Shown piece after piece: positions 37,702 to 45,265 of a stretch of 64,000 nt of DNA (positions are counted from its first letter, which is position 1; each line of letters opens with the position of its first letter). The DNA comes from Oryzisolibacter propanilivorax (GTDB taxonomy: Bacteria > Pseudomonadota > Gammaproteobacteria > Burkholderiales > Burkholderiaceae_C), in the NCBI RefSeq assembly GCF_900103645.1, contig NZ_FNHP01000005.1:62001-126000 (forward strand), in the 5' to 3' direction. The position numbers were made by a program, and so were the translations under genes. The notes beneath the pieces were generated by a model, which worked only from the letters and a program-made list of their open reading frames with translations, searched no databases and was not told the origin of the DNA.

Positions 37702-39453
37702 ATGACGACCACGCCCCCCACCGCCCGCCGCACCCGCTTGCTTCGCCCCGCCCGGCTGTCGCTGCTGACGCTTGCCAGCGTGCTGCTGGCCGCATGCTCC
37801 AGCACGCCGCTGCCGCCCTGGCCAGGCCAGCCGCCGGCCCGCTCGGTGCCGGGGCGGGTGGTGCCGCCGCCGCTGAGCCAGCCAGCGCCGGACGTGGGGG
37901 CCCAGGTCACCGTCACCCCGATCGACCCGGCCACGCCGCTGCCGGACGCAGTGGCCCCGCAGCCGGCTTCGCCGCTGGATGCGCGCTTTCCCGCGCCCAC
38001 GGTGCGCTACGACACGCCCGGCCTGGCCGATGGCCGGGGGGCCTTCACCACCAACGCCGAGCTGCAGCAGTGGCTGCGCCAGCTCGCCGCGGAAAGCCGT
38101 GGCGTGAACCGCTCGCAGGTGCTGGAGTACGGCCGCTCGCAGCGCGGCCAGCCGCTGCTGGCGCTGGTGCTGACGCGCGCCCCCGGCACCGACGTGGCGG
38201 CGCTGGAGGCCAGCGGCCGGCCGACGGTGCTGCTGATGGGCCAGCAGCATGGCGACGAGCCGGCCAGTGCCGAGGCGCTGCTGGTCATCGCGCGCGAGTT
38301 GGCCACGGGCCCGCTGCAGAAGATGCTCGACGGCATCAACGTGATCGTGGTGCCGCGCACCAACCCCGACGGTGCCGAGGCCGGCCAGCCGCTGACGGTC
38401 AGCGGCATCGACCTGGACCACGACCACCTGCTGCTGCGCACGCCCGAGGCCCAGTCCCTGGCGCTGCTGGTGCGCAACTACCGCCCCATCGCCCTGCTGG
38501 ACGCACACGAATACCCGGTGCGCGGCCTGCTGGCCGAGCGCGCCGGCGTGCTGCCGCGCGCCGACCTGCTGGCCCAGCCGGCCAGCACCGCCAATTTGCC
38601 CGAGTTCATGACCCGCGCCGCCATGGAGTGGTACCACCAGCCGATGGTGCAGGCGCTGCAACAGGCCGGGCTGACGCAGGACTGGTACTTCCGCCCGGTC
38701 GAGGCCGAGGGCGGCCTGCACCTGGCCATGGGCGGAACGGGCGCGGACAGCGCACGCAACGTCAACGGCCTGAAGAACGCCGTCAGCCTGCGCATCGACA
38801 GCCGCGGCTCGGACCTTGACCGCCAGCAGCTGCAGCGCCGCGTGCACGCCCAGGTGACAGCCATCGCCAGCATGCTTCGCAGCACTGTCGAGCGCGCCAG
38901 CAATCTGGAGGAGGTGCGCTCGTACGAGGCACGCGAGATCGCCTCGCAGGCCTGCCGGGGCGAGCTGGTGGTGCGCGCGCAGGGCACGCCGCTGCAGCGC
39001 GAGCTGCTGGCCATCGACCCGCAGACCGGCGCCGATCGCCCGCTGCACCTGCAGTGGGACTCGACGCTGCAGCTGCGCCCCACCCTGCGCCGCGCGCGCC
39101 CCTGCGGCTACTGGCTGTCGGCCAGCGCTGGCGACGCCGTACAGCGCCTGCGCTGGATGGGCCTGCAGGTGCTGCGCGTGGCCGAGCCGGGGTCGGTGCT
39201 GTCCGACCTGTACGAGCAGCAGCCGGGCAGCGACCGTGGCGAGGGCCTGCGCCTGACCACGCGCCGCGCCGCCATCGACGTGCCCGAGGGCAGCTACTAC
39301 GTGCCCATGAACCAGCCCCTGGCCAACCTGGCCGCCGCCGCGCTGGAGCCCGACACGCGCGGCAGCTACTACGCGCACCAGCTGATCGGCGGGCTGCAGG
39401 ACACGGCGCGGGTCATGGTGAACCCGCCGTTGGTGTTCGAGGAAATGGACTGA
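37702..39453 (+). CDS. M14-type zinc carboxypeptidase-like lipoprotein
   Basis: The 583-residue protein has a signal peptide with lipobox LLAAC (about residue 32), a Pro-rich linker (about 35-95) and an M14 peptidase domain (about 110-350). The zinc motif QQHGDEPAS (H and E ligands) and the third-ligand region LLDAHEYPVRG are visible, and NPDGAEA matches the substrate-binding region. The C-terminal 200 residues form an extra domain seen in similar proteobacterial proteins. It probably cleaves peptides or cell-wall stem peptides in the periplasm; substrate unknown. Confidence 0.85.
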   Translation: MTTTPPTARRTRLLRPARLSLLTLASVLLAACSSTPLPPWPGQPPARSVPGRVVPPPLSQPAPDVGAQVTVTPIDPATPLPDAVAPQPASPLDARFPAPTVRYDTPGLADGRGAFTTNAELQQWLRQLAAESRGVNRSQVLEYGRSQRGQPLLALVLTRAPGTDVAALEASGRPTVLLMGQQHGDEPASAEALLVIARELATGPLQKMLDGINVIVVPRTNPDGAEAGQPLTVSGIDLDHDHLLLRTPEAQSLALLVRNYRPIALLDAHEYPVRGLLAERAGVLPRADLLAQPASTANLPEFMTRAAMEWYHQPMVQALQQAGLTQDWYFRPVEAEGGLHLAMGGTGADSARNVNGLKNAVSLRIDSRGSDLDRQQLQRRVHAQVTAIASMLRSTVERASNLEEVRSYEAREIASQACRGELVVRAQGTPLQRELLAIDPQTGADRPLHLQWDSTLQLRPTLRRARPCGYWLSASAGDAVQRLRWMGLQVLRVAEPGSVLSDLYEQQPGSDRGEGLRLTTRRAAIDVPEGSYYVPMNQPLANLAAAALEPDTRGSYYAHQLIGGLQDTARVMVNPPLVFEEMD

Positions 39454-39469
39454 CCGTGGGCTACCCGGC

Positions 39470-39508
39470 AAGGGCGTTATGCTATACTTTAAGTAGCATC
39501 ATGCCCTT
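39470..39508. repeat. Inverted repeat overlapping a dispersed-repeat copy
   Basis: Left arm AAGGGCGTTATGCTA (39470-39484) pairs with TAGCATCATGCCCTT (39494-39508) with 13 of 15 positions matched and a 9-base loop. The right arm is at the same time the head of the dispersed repeat at 39493-39537, so two alternative hairpins are possible. It lies between convergent genes. Confidence 0.7.
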
Positions 39509-39537
39509 TGTCCATATGGGCTACGGGCACATTTTCC
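39493..39537 (+). repeat. Dispersed palindromic repeat between convergent genes
   Basis: GTAGCATCATGCCC, TTTGTCCATA, TGGGCTACGGGC, ATTTTCC. It closely resembles the copy at 19289, including the TCCATATGGG core. It may serve as a terminator for the M14 lipoprotein gene. Confidence 0.75.
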
Positions 39538-39565
39538 TCAAAACCGATGGTTCCAGCCCTGCCCC

Positions 39566-40456
39566 TCAGCTGATTCTTCCCGACCGCAGCAGCGCCACCA
39601 GCTCGGGCACCAGCGTCTGCGCTCCGCCCTGCTCCACGGCATCGGCGAAGGTCTGACGTACGGCGGCGGCGATGGCGTGTGCCGCCCCGCCCTCGTCCGC
39701 CATGGCACCGTAGTAGTCTAGGTCCTTGAGCGCATTGCCCATGGCGAAGCGCAGCGCCGAGGCATCGTGCTGCAGCAGGAACGGCCGCAGCCGGTCCAGC
39801 GCCGCACCGGCACCACCGCCATTGGCCAGCACATCGACGAAGACCTCGGGCGCCACGCCGCCGTCCAGCGCGCAGGCCGCCGCCTCGGCGATCAGCGCCA
39901 CACTGCCGAGCGAGACGTAGTTGTGCAGCAGCTTCATGCGGTGGCCGGTGCCCACCGGGCCGACATGGGTGATGTTCTCGGCGAAGCACTGCAGCACCGG
40001 CCGGCAGCGCGCCAGCACCTGCGCGTCACCGCCCACCAGCAGGTTCAGGCGGCCTTCGCGTGCCTCGCGCGGCGTGCGCGTCATGGGCGCATCCAGGAAC
40101 TGCGCGCCAGCGGCCTGCACGGCCGCGGCCAGGCGCTGCGTGGACGCGGGCAGCGAGGTCGAGCAGTCGATGACCACCGCGCCGGGTGCCAGCGCCGCCA
40201 GAGCGCCGCCTTCGCCCAGCAGCACTGCCTCGACCTGCGGCGAGCCGGTGACACACAGGATCAGCAGGTCGCTGGCACGCGCCAGCGACGGCACGTCCGG
40301 GGCGGTCGCCACGCCCAGGGCGCACAGCTCGTCCAGCGGCTGGTTGCCGGGATGCTCCAGCACGGTGAGCGCCTGGCCCTTGCGCGCCAGGTTCAGGGCG
40401 ATGCCGTGGCCCATCAGGCCGACGCCGATCAGGCCGATGCGGGGAGAACTGCTCAT
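39566..40456 (-). CDS. 3-hydroxyisobutyrate dehydrogenase family oxidoreductase
   Basis: The 296-residue protein has the NAD-binding motif IGLIGVGLMGHGIALNLA at the N-terminus, CVTGSP, DCSTSLPAS, DAPMTRTPREAREGRLNLLVGG, and the catalytic Lys region GTGHRMKLLHNYVSLG. The beta-hydroxyacid dehydrogenase family includes 3-hydroxyisobutyrate, tartronate semialdehyde and glyoxylate/succinic semialdehyde reductases; which substrate is used is not clear. The GHRMKLLHNY stretch fits the family lysine. It runs in the same direction as the methyltransferase gene 57 bases upstream. Confidence 0.85.
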   Translation of the reverse strand: MSSSPRIGLIGVGLMGHGIALNLARKGQALTVLEHPGNQPLDELCALGVATAPDVPSLARASDLLILCVTGSPQVEAVLLGEGGALAALAPGAVVIDCSTSLPASTQRLAAAVQAAGAQFLDAPMTRTPREAREGRLNLLVGGDAQVLARCRPVLQCFAENITHVGPVGTGHRMKLLHNYVSLGSVALIAEAAACALDGGVAPEVFVDVLANGGGAGAALDRLRPFLLQHDASALRFAMGNALKDLDYYGAMADEGGAAHAIAAAVRQTFADAVEQGGAQTLVPELVALLRSGRIS

Positions 40457-40513
40457 GGCGGATGCGCTGCTTGGTTGGGTGGGTGGGAGAACGTGGCGCC
40501 GATTGTGCGCCGC

Positions 40514-41464
40514 TCAGCCGGCCTGTCGGTAGACCAGCACCTTCAGCGCCCGGTCCTCGTCCACGTCGGCAAACGCCGCCGGGTTGGGCACGCGGCCCAC
40601 GAACGCCAGCCCGGGCGCTGCCTGGCGCACCTGCTCGTGTAGGAAGCGGGCGCCCAGCTCCGGCGCGTTCAGGCACAGCAACGCCTGGCCGCCGGGTGCC
40701 AGCAGCTCGGGCAGCCGGCGCAGGATGCGCGCGTAGTCCTTGCCGGCGACGAAGCTGCCGCGCTGGTAGCTGGGCGGATCGGCGATCACCAGGTCGTAAG
40801 GCCCGCCGCGTGTGATCTTGCCCCAGGAGCTGAAGATGTCGTGCGGCAGGAAGCTGGCGCCCGCTGACAGGCCGTTGAGCCGGTGGTTCTGCTGGCCCGT
40901 GGAAAGGGCCCCCTTGCCCATGTCCACGTTCACCACCTGCGCCGCGCCGGCCTGCAGCGCGGCGACGGAAAACGCGCAGGTGTAGGCGAACAGGTTCAGC
41001 ACCCGCGCGCCCTGCCCCGTGCGTTCGCGGTGCGCGGCCACCTGCGCGCGCACCCAGCGGCGGCCTTCCGCCATGTCCAGGAACAGGCCGTGGTTCTGCC
41101 CGCGCAGCGCCTGCACCAGCAGGCGCGCGCCGTCCTCGGTCACCACATGCGGCTCGGGCACACTGCCGGCCATCAGCCGGGTGTCGCTGCGGCCTTCGAT
41201 GCGCAGCGCCGTGCCGCGTTGCTGGAACACCCAGTTCAACGGCTGGCCGTCGCCGATCTGCTGCCAGCGCGCCTGCAGCGCCGCGCCAATGGCGGCCAAC
41301 TCGTCGTCCGACGCGGACGCGAAGCTGGTGAGCACGAAGACCGGCGGATAGGCGTCGAGCGTCCACTGCTCGCAACCCGGATAGCGGCCGCCCCGGCCGT
41401 GGAAGATGCGGCACGCATCGGTGGTGCGGGGCATGGTGGCGATGGCGTCGAGCAGAGCGTGCAT
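40514..41464 (-). CDS. SAM-dependent methyltransferase, RlmI/RlmK-like
   Basis: The 316-residue protein has the class I Rossmann motif LNLFAYTCAFSVAALQAGA, NVDMGKGAL and the NPPY-like DPPSYQRGSF. This combination is typical of the C-terminal domain of RlmI/RlmK-type 23S rRNA methyltransferases. The N-terminal third is a short domain without an obvious PUA fold. The start at 41464 (MHALLDAIATMP) is chosen; the in-frame extension upstream would translate the dispersed repeat at 41476-41525. Confidence 0.82.
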   Translation of the reverse strand: MHALLDAIATMPRTTDACRIFHGRGGRYPGCEQWTLDAYPPVFVLTSFASASDDELAAIGAALQARWQQIGDGQPLNWVFQQRGTALRIEGRSDTRLMAGSVPEPHVVTEDGARLLVQALRGQNHGLFLDMAEGRRWVRAQVAAHRERTGQGARVLNLFAYTCAFSVAALQAGAAQVVNVDMGKGALSTGQQNHRLNGLSAGASFLPHDIFSSWGKITRGGPYDLVIADPPSYQRGSFVAGKDYARILRRLPELLAPGGQALLCLNAPELGARFLHEQVRQAAPGLAFVGRVPNPAAFADVDEDRALKVLVYRQAG

Positions 41465-41475
41465 GGATTTGGAGT

Positions 41476-41525
41476 GTTTTTGCCCTTCGGCCCTTTTTCT
41501 GTCCGGGCTTCCAGCTATTAATTTT
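41476..41525 (-). repeat. Dispersed palindromic repeat upstream of the methyltransferase gene
   Basis: Minus strand: TTAATAGCTGGAAGCCCGG, then AAAAAGGGCCGAAGGGC, AAAAAC. It ends about 12 bases before the start codon of the methyltransferase gene, so it would be part of its leader. Confidence 0.75.
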
Positions 41526-41623
41526 GCAGCAAGCCACCTGCCGGTGAACGCTCGTTGCGCAGGGGGAGCCGGTGCAGCCCGCACGGCACGGCCGCAGGGG
41601 CAGTGCATGGCGCTGTCCCCAAC

Positions 41624-41653
41624 AACAAAGGCAGCCGGATGGCTGCCTTTGTT
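41624..41653 (-). terminator. Terminator of the pyruvate dehydrogenase operon
   Basis: A perfect 13-pair stem AACAAAGGCAGCC/GGCTGCCTTTGTT has a 4-base loop and is followed by GTTG on the minus strand, 19 bases after the lpd stop. Confidence 0.9.
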
Positions 41654-41671
41654 CAGGGATGGCGAAGCAGG

Positions 41672-43522
41672 TTACTTCTTCTGCGGCGGCACGTCCGTGC
41701 ACGAGCCGTGCGCCACCTCGGCGGCCATGCCGATACTCTCGCCCAGCGTCGGGTGCGGGTGGATGGTCTTGCCGATGTCCACGCTGTCCGCGCCCATCTC
41801 GATGGCCAGGGCGATCTCGCCGATCATGTCGCCGGCGTGCGTGCCGACGATGCCGCCGCCCAGGATGCGGCCGTGGCCGTGCGCCTCGGGCGAATCGTCG
41901 AACAGCAGCTTGGTGAAGCCTTCGTCGCGGCCGTTGGCAATCGCCCGGCCCGAAGCCGCCCAGGGGAAAAGGCCCTTCTTAACCTTGATGCCCTGCGCCT
42001 TGGCCTGGTCCTCGGTCAGGCCCACCCAGGCCACTTCCGGGTCGGTGTAGGCGACGCTGGGGATCACCCGCGCGTCGAACACCGCCTTGGCCAGCTGGTC
42101 GTTGCCCTGCAGCTCGCCGGCGATGACCTCGGCCGCCACGTGCGCCTCGTGCACCGCCTTGTGCGCCAGCATGGGCTGGCCGACGATGTCGCCGATGGCG
42201 AAGATGTGCGGCACGTTGGTGCGCATCTGCACGTCCACGTCGATGAAACCGCGCTCGCCGACAGCCACGCCGGCCGCCTCGGCACCGAGCTTCTTGCCGT
42301 TGGGCGTGCGGCCCACGGCCTGCAGCACCAGGTCATACACACCTTCGGACTGCGTGCCGTCCAGGCCCTCGAAGCGCACCTTGATGCCTTCGGCCGTGGC
42401 TTCGGCCCCCACCGTCTTGGTCTTCAACATGATGTTGTCGAAGCGGTGCTGGTTCATCTTCTGCCAGACCTTGACCAGATCGCGGTCGGCGCCCTGCATC
42501 AGGCCGTCGAGCATCTCCACCACGTCCAGGCGTGCGCCCAGCGTGGAGTACACCGTGCCCATCTCCAGGCCGATGATGCCGCCGCCGACGATCAGCATGC
42601 GCTTCGGCACCTCCTTCAGCGCCAGGGCGCCGGTGGAGTCCACGATGCGCGGGTCGTCGGGCAGGAACGGCAGGCGCACGGCCTGGCTGCCGGCGGCGAT
42701 GATGGCGCGCTGGAACTGCACCACCTGGCGCTGGCCGTTGGTCTGCTGGCCGCTACCCTCGGTCGCCTCGACCTGCAGGTGGTGGCTGCCGACGAACTGG
42801 CCGACGCCGCGCAGCACCGTCACCTTGCGCATCTTGGCCATCTGCGCCAAGCCACCGGTCAACTTGGAGATGACCTTGTCCTTGTGGCCGCGCAGGGTGT
42901 CCAAGTTGACCTGCGGCGCGCCGAAGTCGATGCCGGCGGCCTTGAGGTGGTCCACCTCGTCCATCACGGCCGCGACGTGCAAGAGCGCCTTGGACGGGAT
43001 GCAGCCCACGTTCAGGCACACGCCGCCGAGCGTCGCGTAGCGCTCGACCAGCACCACCTTGAGGCCCAGGTCGGCGGCGCGGAACGCGGCCGAGTAGCCA
43101 CCCGGGCCGCCGCCCAGCACCAGCACGTCGCACTGCACGTCGGCGCTGCCGGCGTAGCTGGACGCCTGCGGCGCGGGCGCGGCGCTGGCGGGCGCCGGCG
43201 CTGGCGTAGGTGCCGCGGCGGGCGCAGCGGACGCGGCCGGTGCAGCAGCAGCAGCCGGCGCGGGCGCCGGTGCTGCAGCGCCTTCGGCCGCCTCCAGCGC
43301 AAGCAGCACGCTGCCCTGCTTGACCTTGTCGCCAAGCTTGACCTTGAGCTCCTTGACCACGCCGGCGTGGCTGGAGGGAATCTCCATGGAGGCCTTGTCG
43401 GACTCCACCGTCACCAGACTCTGCTCGGTCTCGATGCGGTCGCCGGGTTGCACCAGCACCTCGATGACGGCCACTTCGTCGAAGTCGCCGATGTCGGGCA
43501 CCTGGATGTCGATCACTGCCAT
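41672..43522 (-). CDS. lpdA: Dihydrolipoyl dehydrogenase (E3) with N-terminal lipoyl domain
   Basis: The 616-residue protein has a lipoyl domain (about 1-80; lipoylated Lys in VESDKASMEIPS), an Ala/Pro linker (about 82-120) and the flavoprotein disulfide reductase domain. That domain has LVLGGGPGGYSAAFRAADLG, the redox pair in GGVCLNVGCIPSKALLH, the NAD-binding IVGGGIIGLEMG and the C-terminal HPHPTLGES with the active His. It reoxidises dihydrolipoyl groups of the pyruvate dehydrogenase complex. E3 with its own lipoyl domain is known in betaproteobacteria. AAGGAG lies before the start, and a terminator follows. Confidence 0.97.
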   Translation of the reverse strand: MAVIDIQVPDIGDFDEVAVIEVLVQPGDRIETEQSLVTVESDKASMEIPSSHAGVVKELKVKLGDKVKQGSVLLALEAAEGAAAPAPAPAAAAAPAASAAPAAAPTPAPAPASAAPAPQASSYAGSADVQCDVLVLGGGPGGYSAAFRAADLGLKVVLVERYATLGGVCLNVGCIPSKALLHVAAVMDEVDHLKAAGIDFGAPQVNLDTLRGHKDKVISKLTGGLAQMAKMRKVTVLRGVGQFVGSHHLQVEATEGSGQQTNGQRQVVQFQRAIIAAGSQAVRLPFLPDDPRIVDSTGALALKEVPKRMLIVGGGIIGLEMGTVYSTLGARLDVVEMLDGLMQGADRDLVKVWQKMNQHRFDNIMLKTKTVGAEATAEGIKVRFEGLDGTQSEGVYDLVLQAVGRTPNGKKLGAEAAGVAVGERGFIDVDVQMRTNVPHIFAIGDIVGQPMLAHKAVHEAHVAAEVIAGELQGNDQLAKAVFDARVIPSVAYTDPEVAWVGLTEDQAKAQGIKVKKGLFPWAASGRAIANGRDEGFTKLLFDDSPEAHGHGRILGGGIVGTHAGDMIGEIALAIEMGADSVDIGKTIHPHPTLGESIGMAAEVAHGSCTDVPPQKK

Positions 43523-43539
43523 GTTCTGCTCCTTGCCGT

Positions 43540-45246
43540 TCACAGCACGATGCGGCGGTAGTCCGCCAGCACCTGACCCAGGAATGCGTTGAAGCGCGCG
43601 GCAGCGGCGCCGTCGATCACGCGGTGGTCGTACGACAGCGACAGCGGCAGCATCAGGCGCGGCACGAACTGCTTGCCGTCCCACACCGGCTTCATCGCGC
43701 CCCGGGACAGGCCCAGGATGGCGACTTCCGGCGCGTTGATGATCGGCGTGAAATGGGTGCCACCGATGCCGCCCAGCGACGAGATGGTGAAGCAGCCGCC
43801 CTGCATGTCGGCGCCGCTCAGCTTGCCGTCGCGTGCCTTCTTGGCCAGCTCGCCCATTTCCTCGCTGATTTGCAGGATGCCCTTCTTGTCGGCGTCTTTC
43901 AGTACCGGCACGACCAGCCCGTTGGGCGTGTCGGCGGCGAAGCCGATGTGGAAGTACTGCTTGTAGACCAGCGCGTCGCCGTCCAGCGAGGCGTTGAACT
44001 CGGGGTACTTCTTCAGCGCCGCGACCACGGCCTTGATGACGAAGGCCAGCATGGTCACCTTGACCGCGCTCTTGGCCTTCTCGCCTTCCTTGTTGGTCTG
44101 CACGCGGAAGGCTTCCAGCTCGGTGATATCCGCCTCGTCGTTGTTGGTGACGTGCGGGATCATGACCCAGTTGCGCGACAGGTTGGCGCCGCTGAGCTTC
44201 TTGATGCGCGACAGGTCCTTGCGCTCCACGGGGCCGAACTTGGCGAAATCCACCTTCGGCCAGGGCAGCAGGTCGAGGCCTGCACCACCGCCGGCCGCGC
44301 CCTTGGGCGCGCTGGCGGCCTGGGCCTGCGTCTGCACGCTGCCGGACATGACCGAGCGGGTGAAGGACTGGATGTCCTCCTGCGTGATACGGCCCTTGGG
44401 ACCGGAGCCCTTGACCTCGGCCAGCGGCACGCCCAGCTCGCGGGCGAACTTGCGCACCGACGGGCTGGCGTGCGGCAGGCCCGGCGCGGGCGTGCCCGGC
44501 TGGTGCGCGGGCTGTGCGGCCGGTGCCGATGCGGGCGCAGCCACCGGTGCGGCAGCGGTCGCGGCCTGGGGCGCGGCGGCCGCAGCCGGCGGCGAGACCT
44601 GCGGCGACTGCACCTGCGCCGCCGGGGCGGCGCTGCGCTCGCGCTGGCCTTCCACGATGGCGACCAGGTCACCCTTGTTCAGCTTGTCGCCGATGGCCAC
44701 GCGGATTTCCTTGACCACGCCCTCGGCCGACGACGGAATCTCCATCGAGGCCTTGTCGGACTCGACGGTGATCAGCGACTGCTCCAGCGTCACCGTGGCG
44801 CCGACGGCGACCAGCATCTCGATGACGGCCACGTCGGCGAAGTCGCCGATGTCGGGCACGCGCACCTCGATCATCTCGGCGGCGGCCGGGGCGGCGGCAG
44901 GAGCCGGCGCCTGGGCCGCCGCGGGCGCCGGGGATGCTTCCTTTTCAGGAGCAGCAGGCGCTTGCGCGGTGGGGGCCGGGGCCGGTTTTGCCTCCGAAGC
45001 AGCAGCGCCTTCGGTCTCGAGCACGGCGATCACCGTGCCCTGCTTGACCTTGTCGCCCAGCTGCACCTTCAGCTCCTTGATGGTGCCCGCCTGGTCGGAC
45101 GGGATCTCCATGGAGGCCTTGTCCGATTCGACGGTGATGAGCGACTGCTCGACGCGCACCTTGTCGCCGGGGGCGACCAGCAGCTCGATCACGCCGACTT
45201 CGTCGAAGTCCCCGATGTCCGGGACCTTGATGTCTACCAATGCCAT
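43540..45246 (-). CDS. aceF: Pyruvate dehydrogenase E2, dihydrolipoamide acetyltransferase
   Basis: The 568-residue protein has two lipoyl domains (about 2-78 and 118-195, each with VESDKASMEIPS) separated by Ala/Pro linkers. The E1/E3-binding domain (SPSVRKFARELGVPLAEVKG) lies near 285-320, and the catalytic domain ends in SYDHRVIDGAAAARFN. It forms the core of the complex and transfers acetyl to CoA. It lies between aceE and lpdA with 17-19 base gaps, so the three are one operon. Confidence 0.97.
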   Translation of the reverse strand: MALVDIKVPDIGDFDEVGVIELLVAPGDKVRVEQSLITVESDKASMEIPSDQAGTIKELKVQLGDKVKQGTVIAVLETEGAAASEAKPAPAPTAQAPAAPEKEASPAPAAAQAPAPAAAPAAAEMIEVRVPDIGDFADVAVIEMLVAVGATVTLEQSLITVESDKASMEIPSSAEGVVKEIRVAIGDKLNKGDLVAIVEGQRERSAAPAAQVQSPQVSPPAAAAAPQAATAAAPVAAPASAPAAQPAHQPGTPAPGLPHASPSVRKFARELGVPLAEVKGSGPKGRITQEDIQSFTRSVMSGSVQTQAQAASAPKGAAGGGAGLDLLPWPKVDFAKFGPVERKDLSRIKKLSGANLSRNWVMIPHVTNNDEADITELEAFRVQTNKEGEKAKSAVKVTMLAFVIKAVVAALKKYPEFNASLDGDALVYKQYFHIGFAADTPNGLVVPVLKDADKKGILQISEEMGELAKKARDGKLSGADMQGGCFTISSLGGIGGTHFTPIINAPEVAILGLSRGAMKPVWDGKQFVPRLMLPLSLSYDHRVIDGAAAARFNAFLGQVLADYRRIVL

Positions 45247-45265
45247 TGTGTGTCTCCGGTATGTG

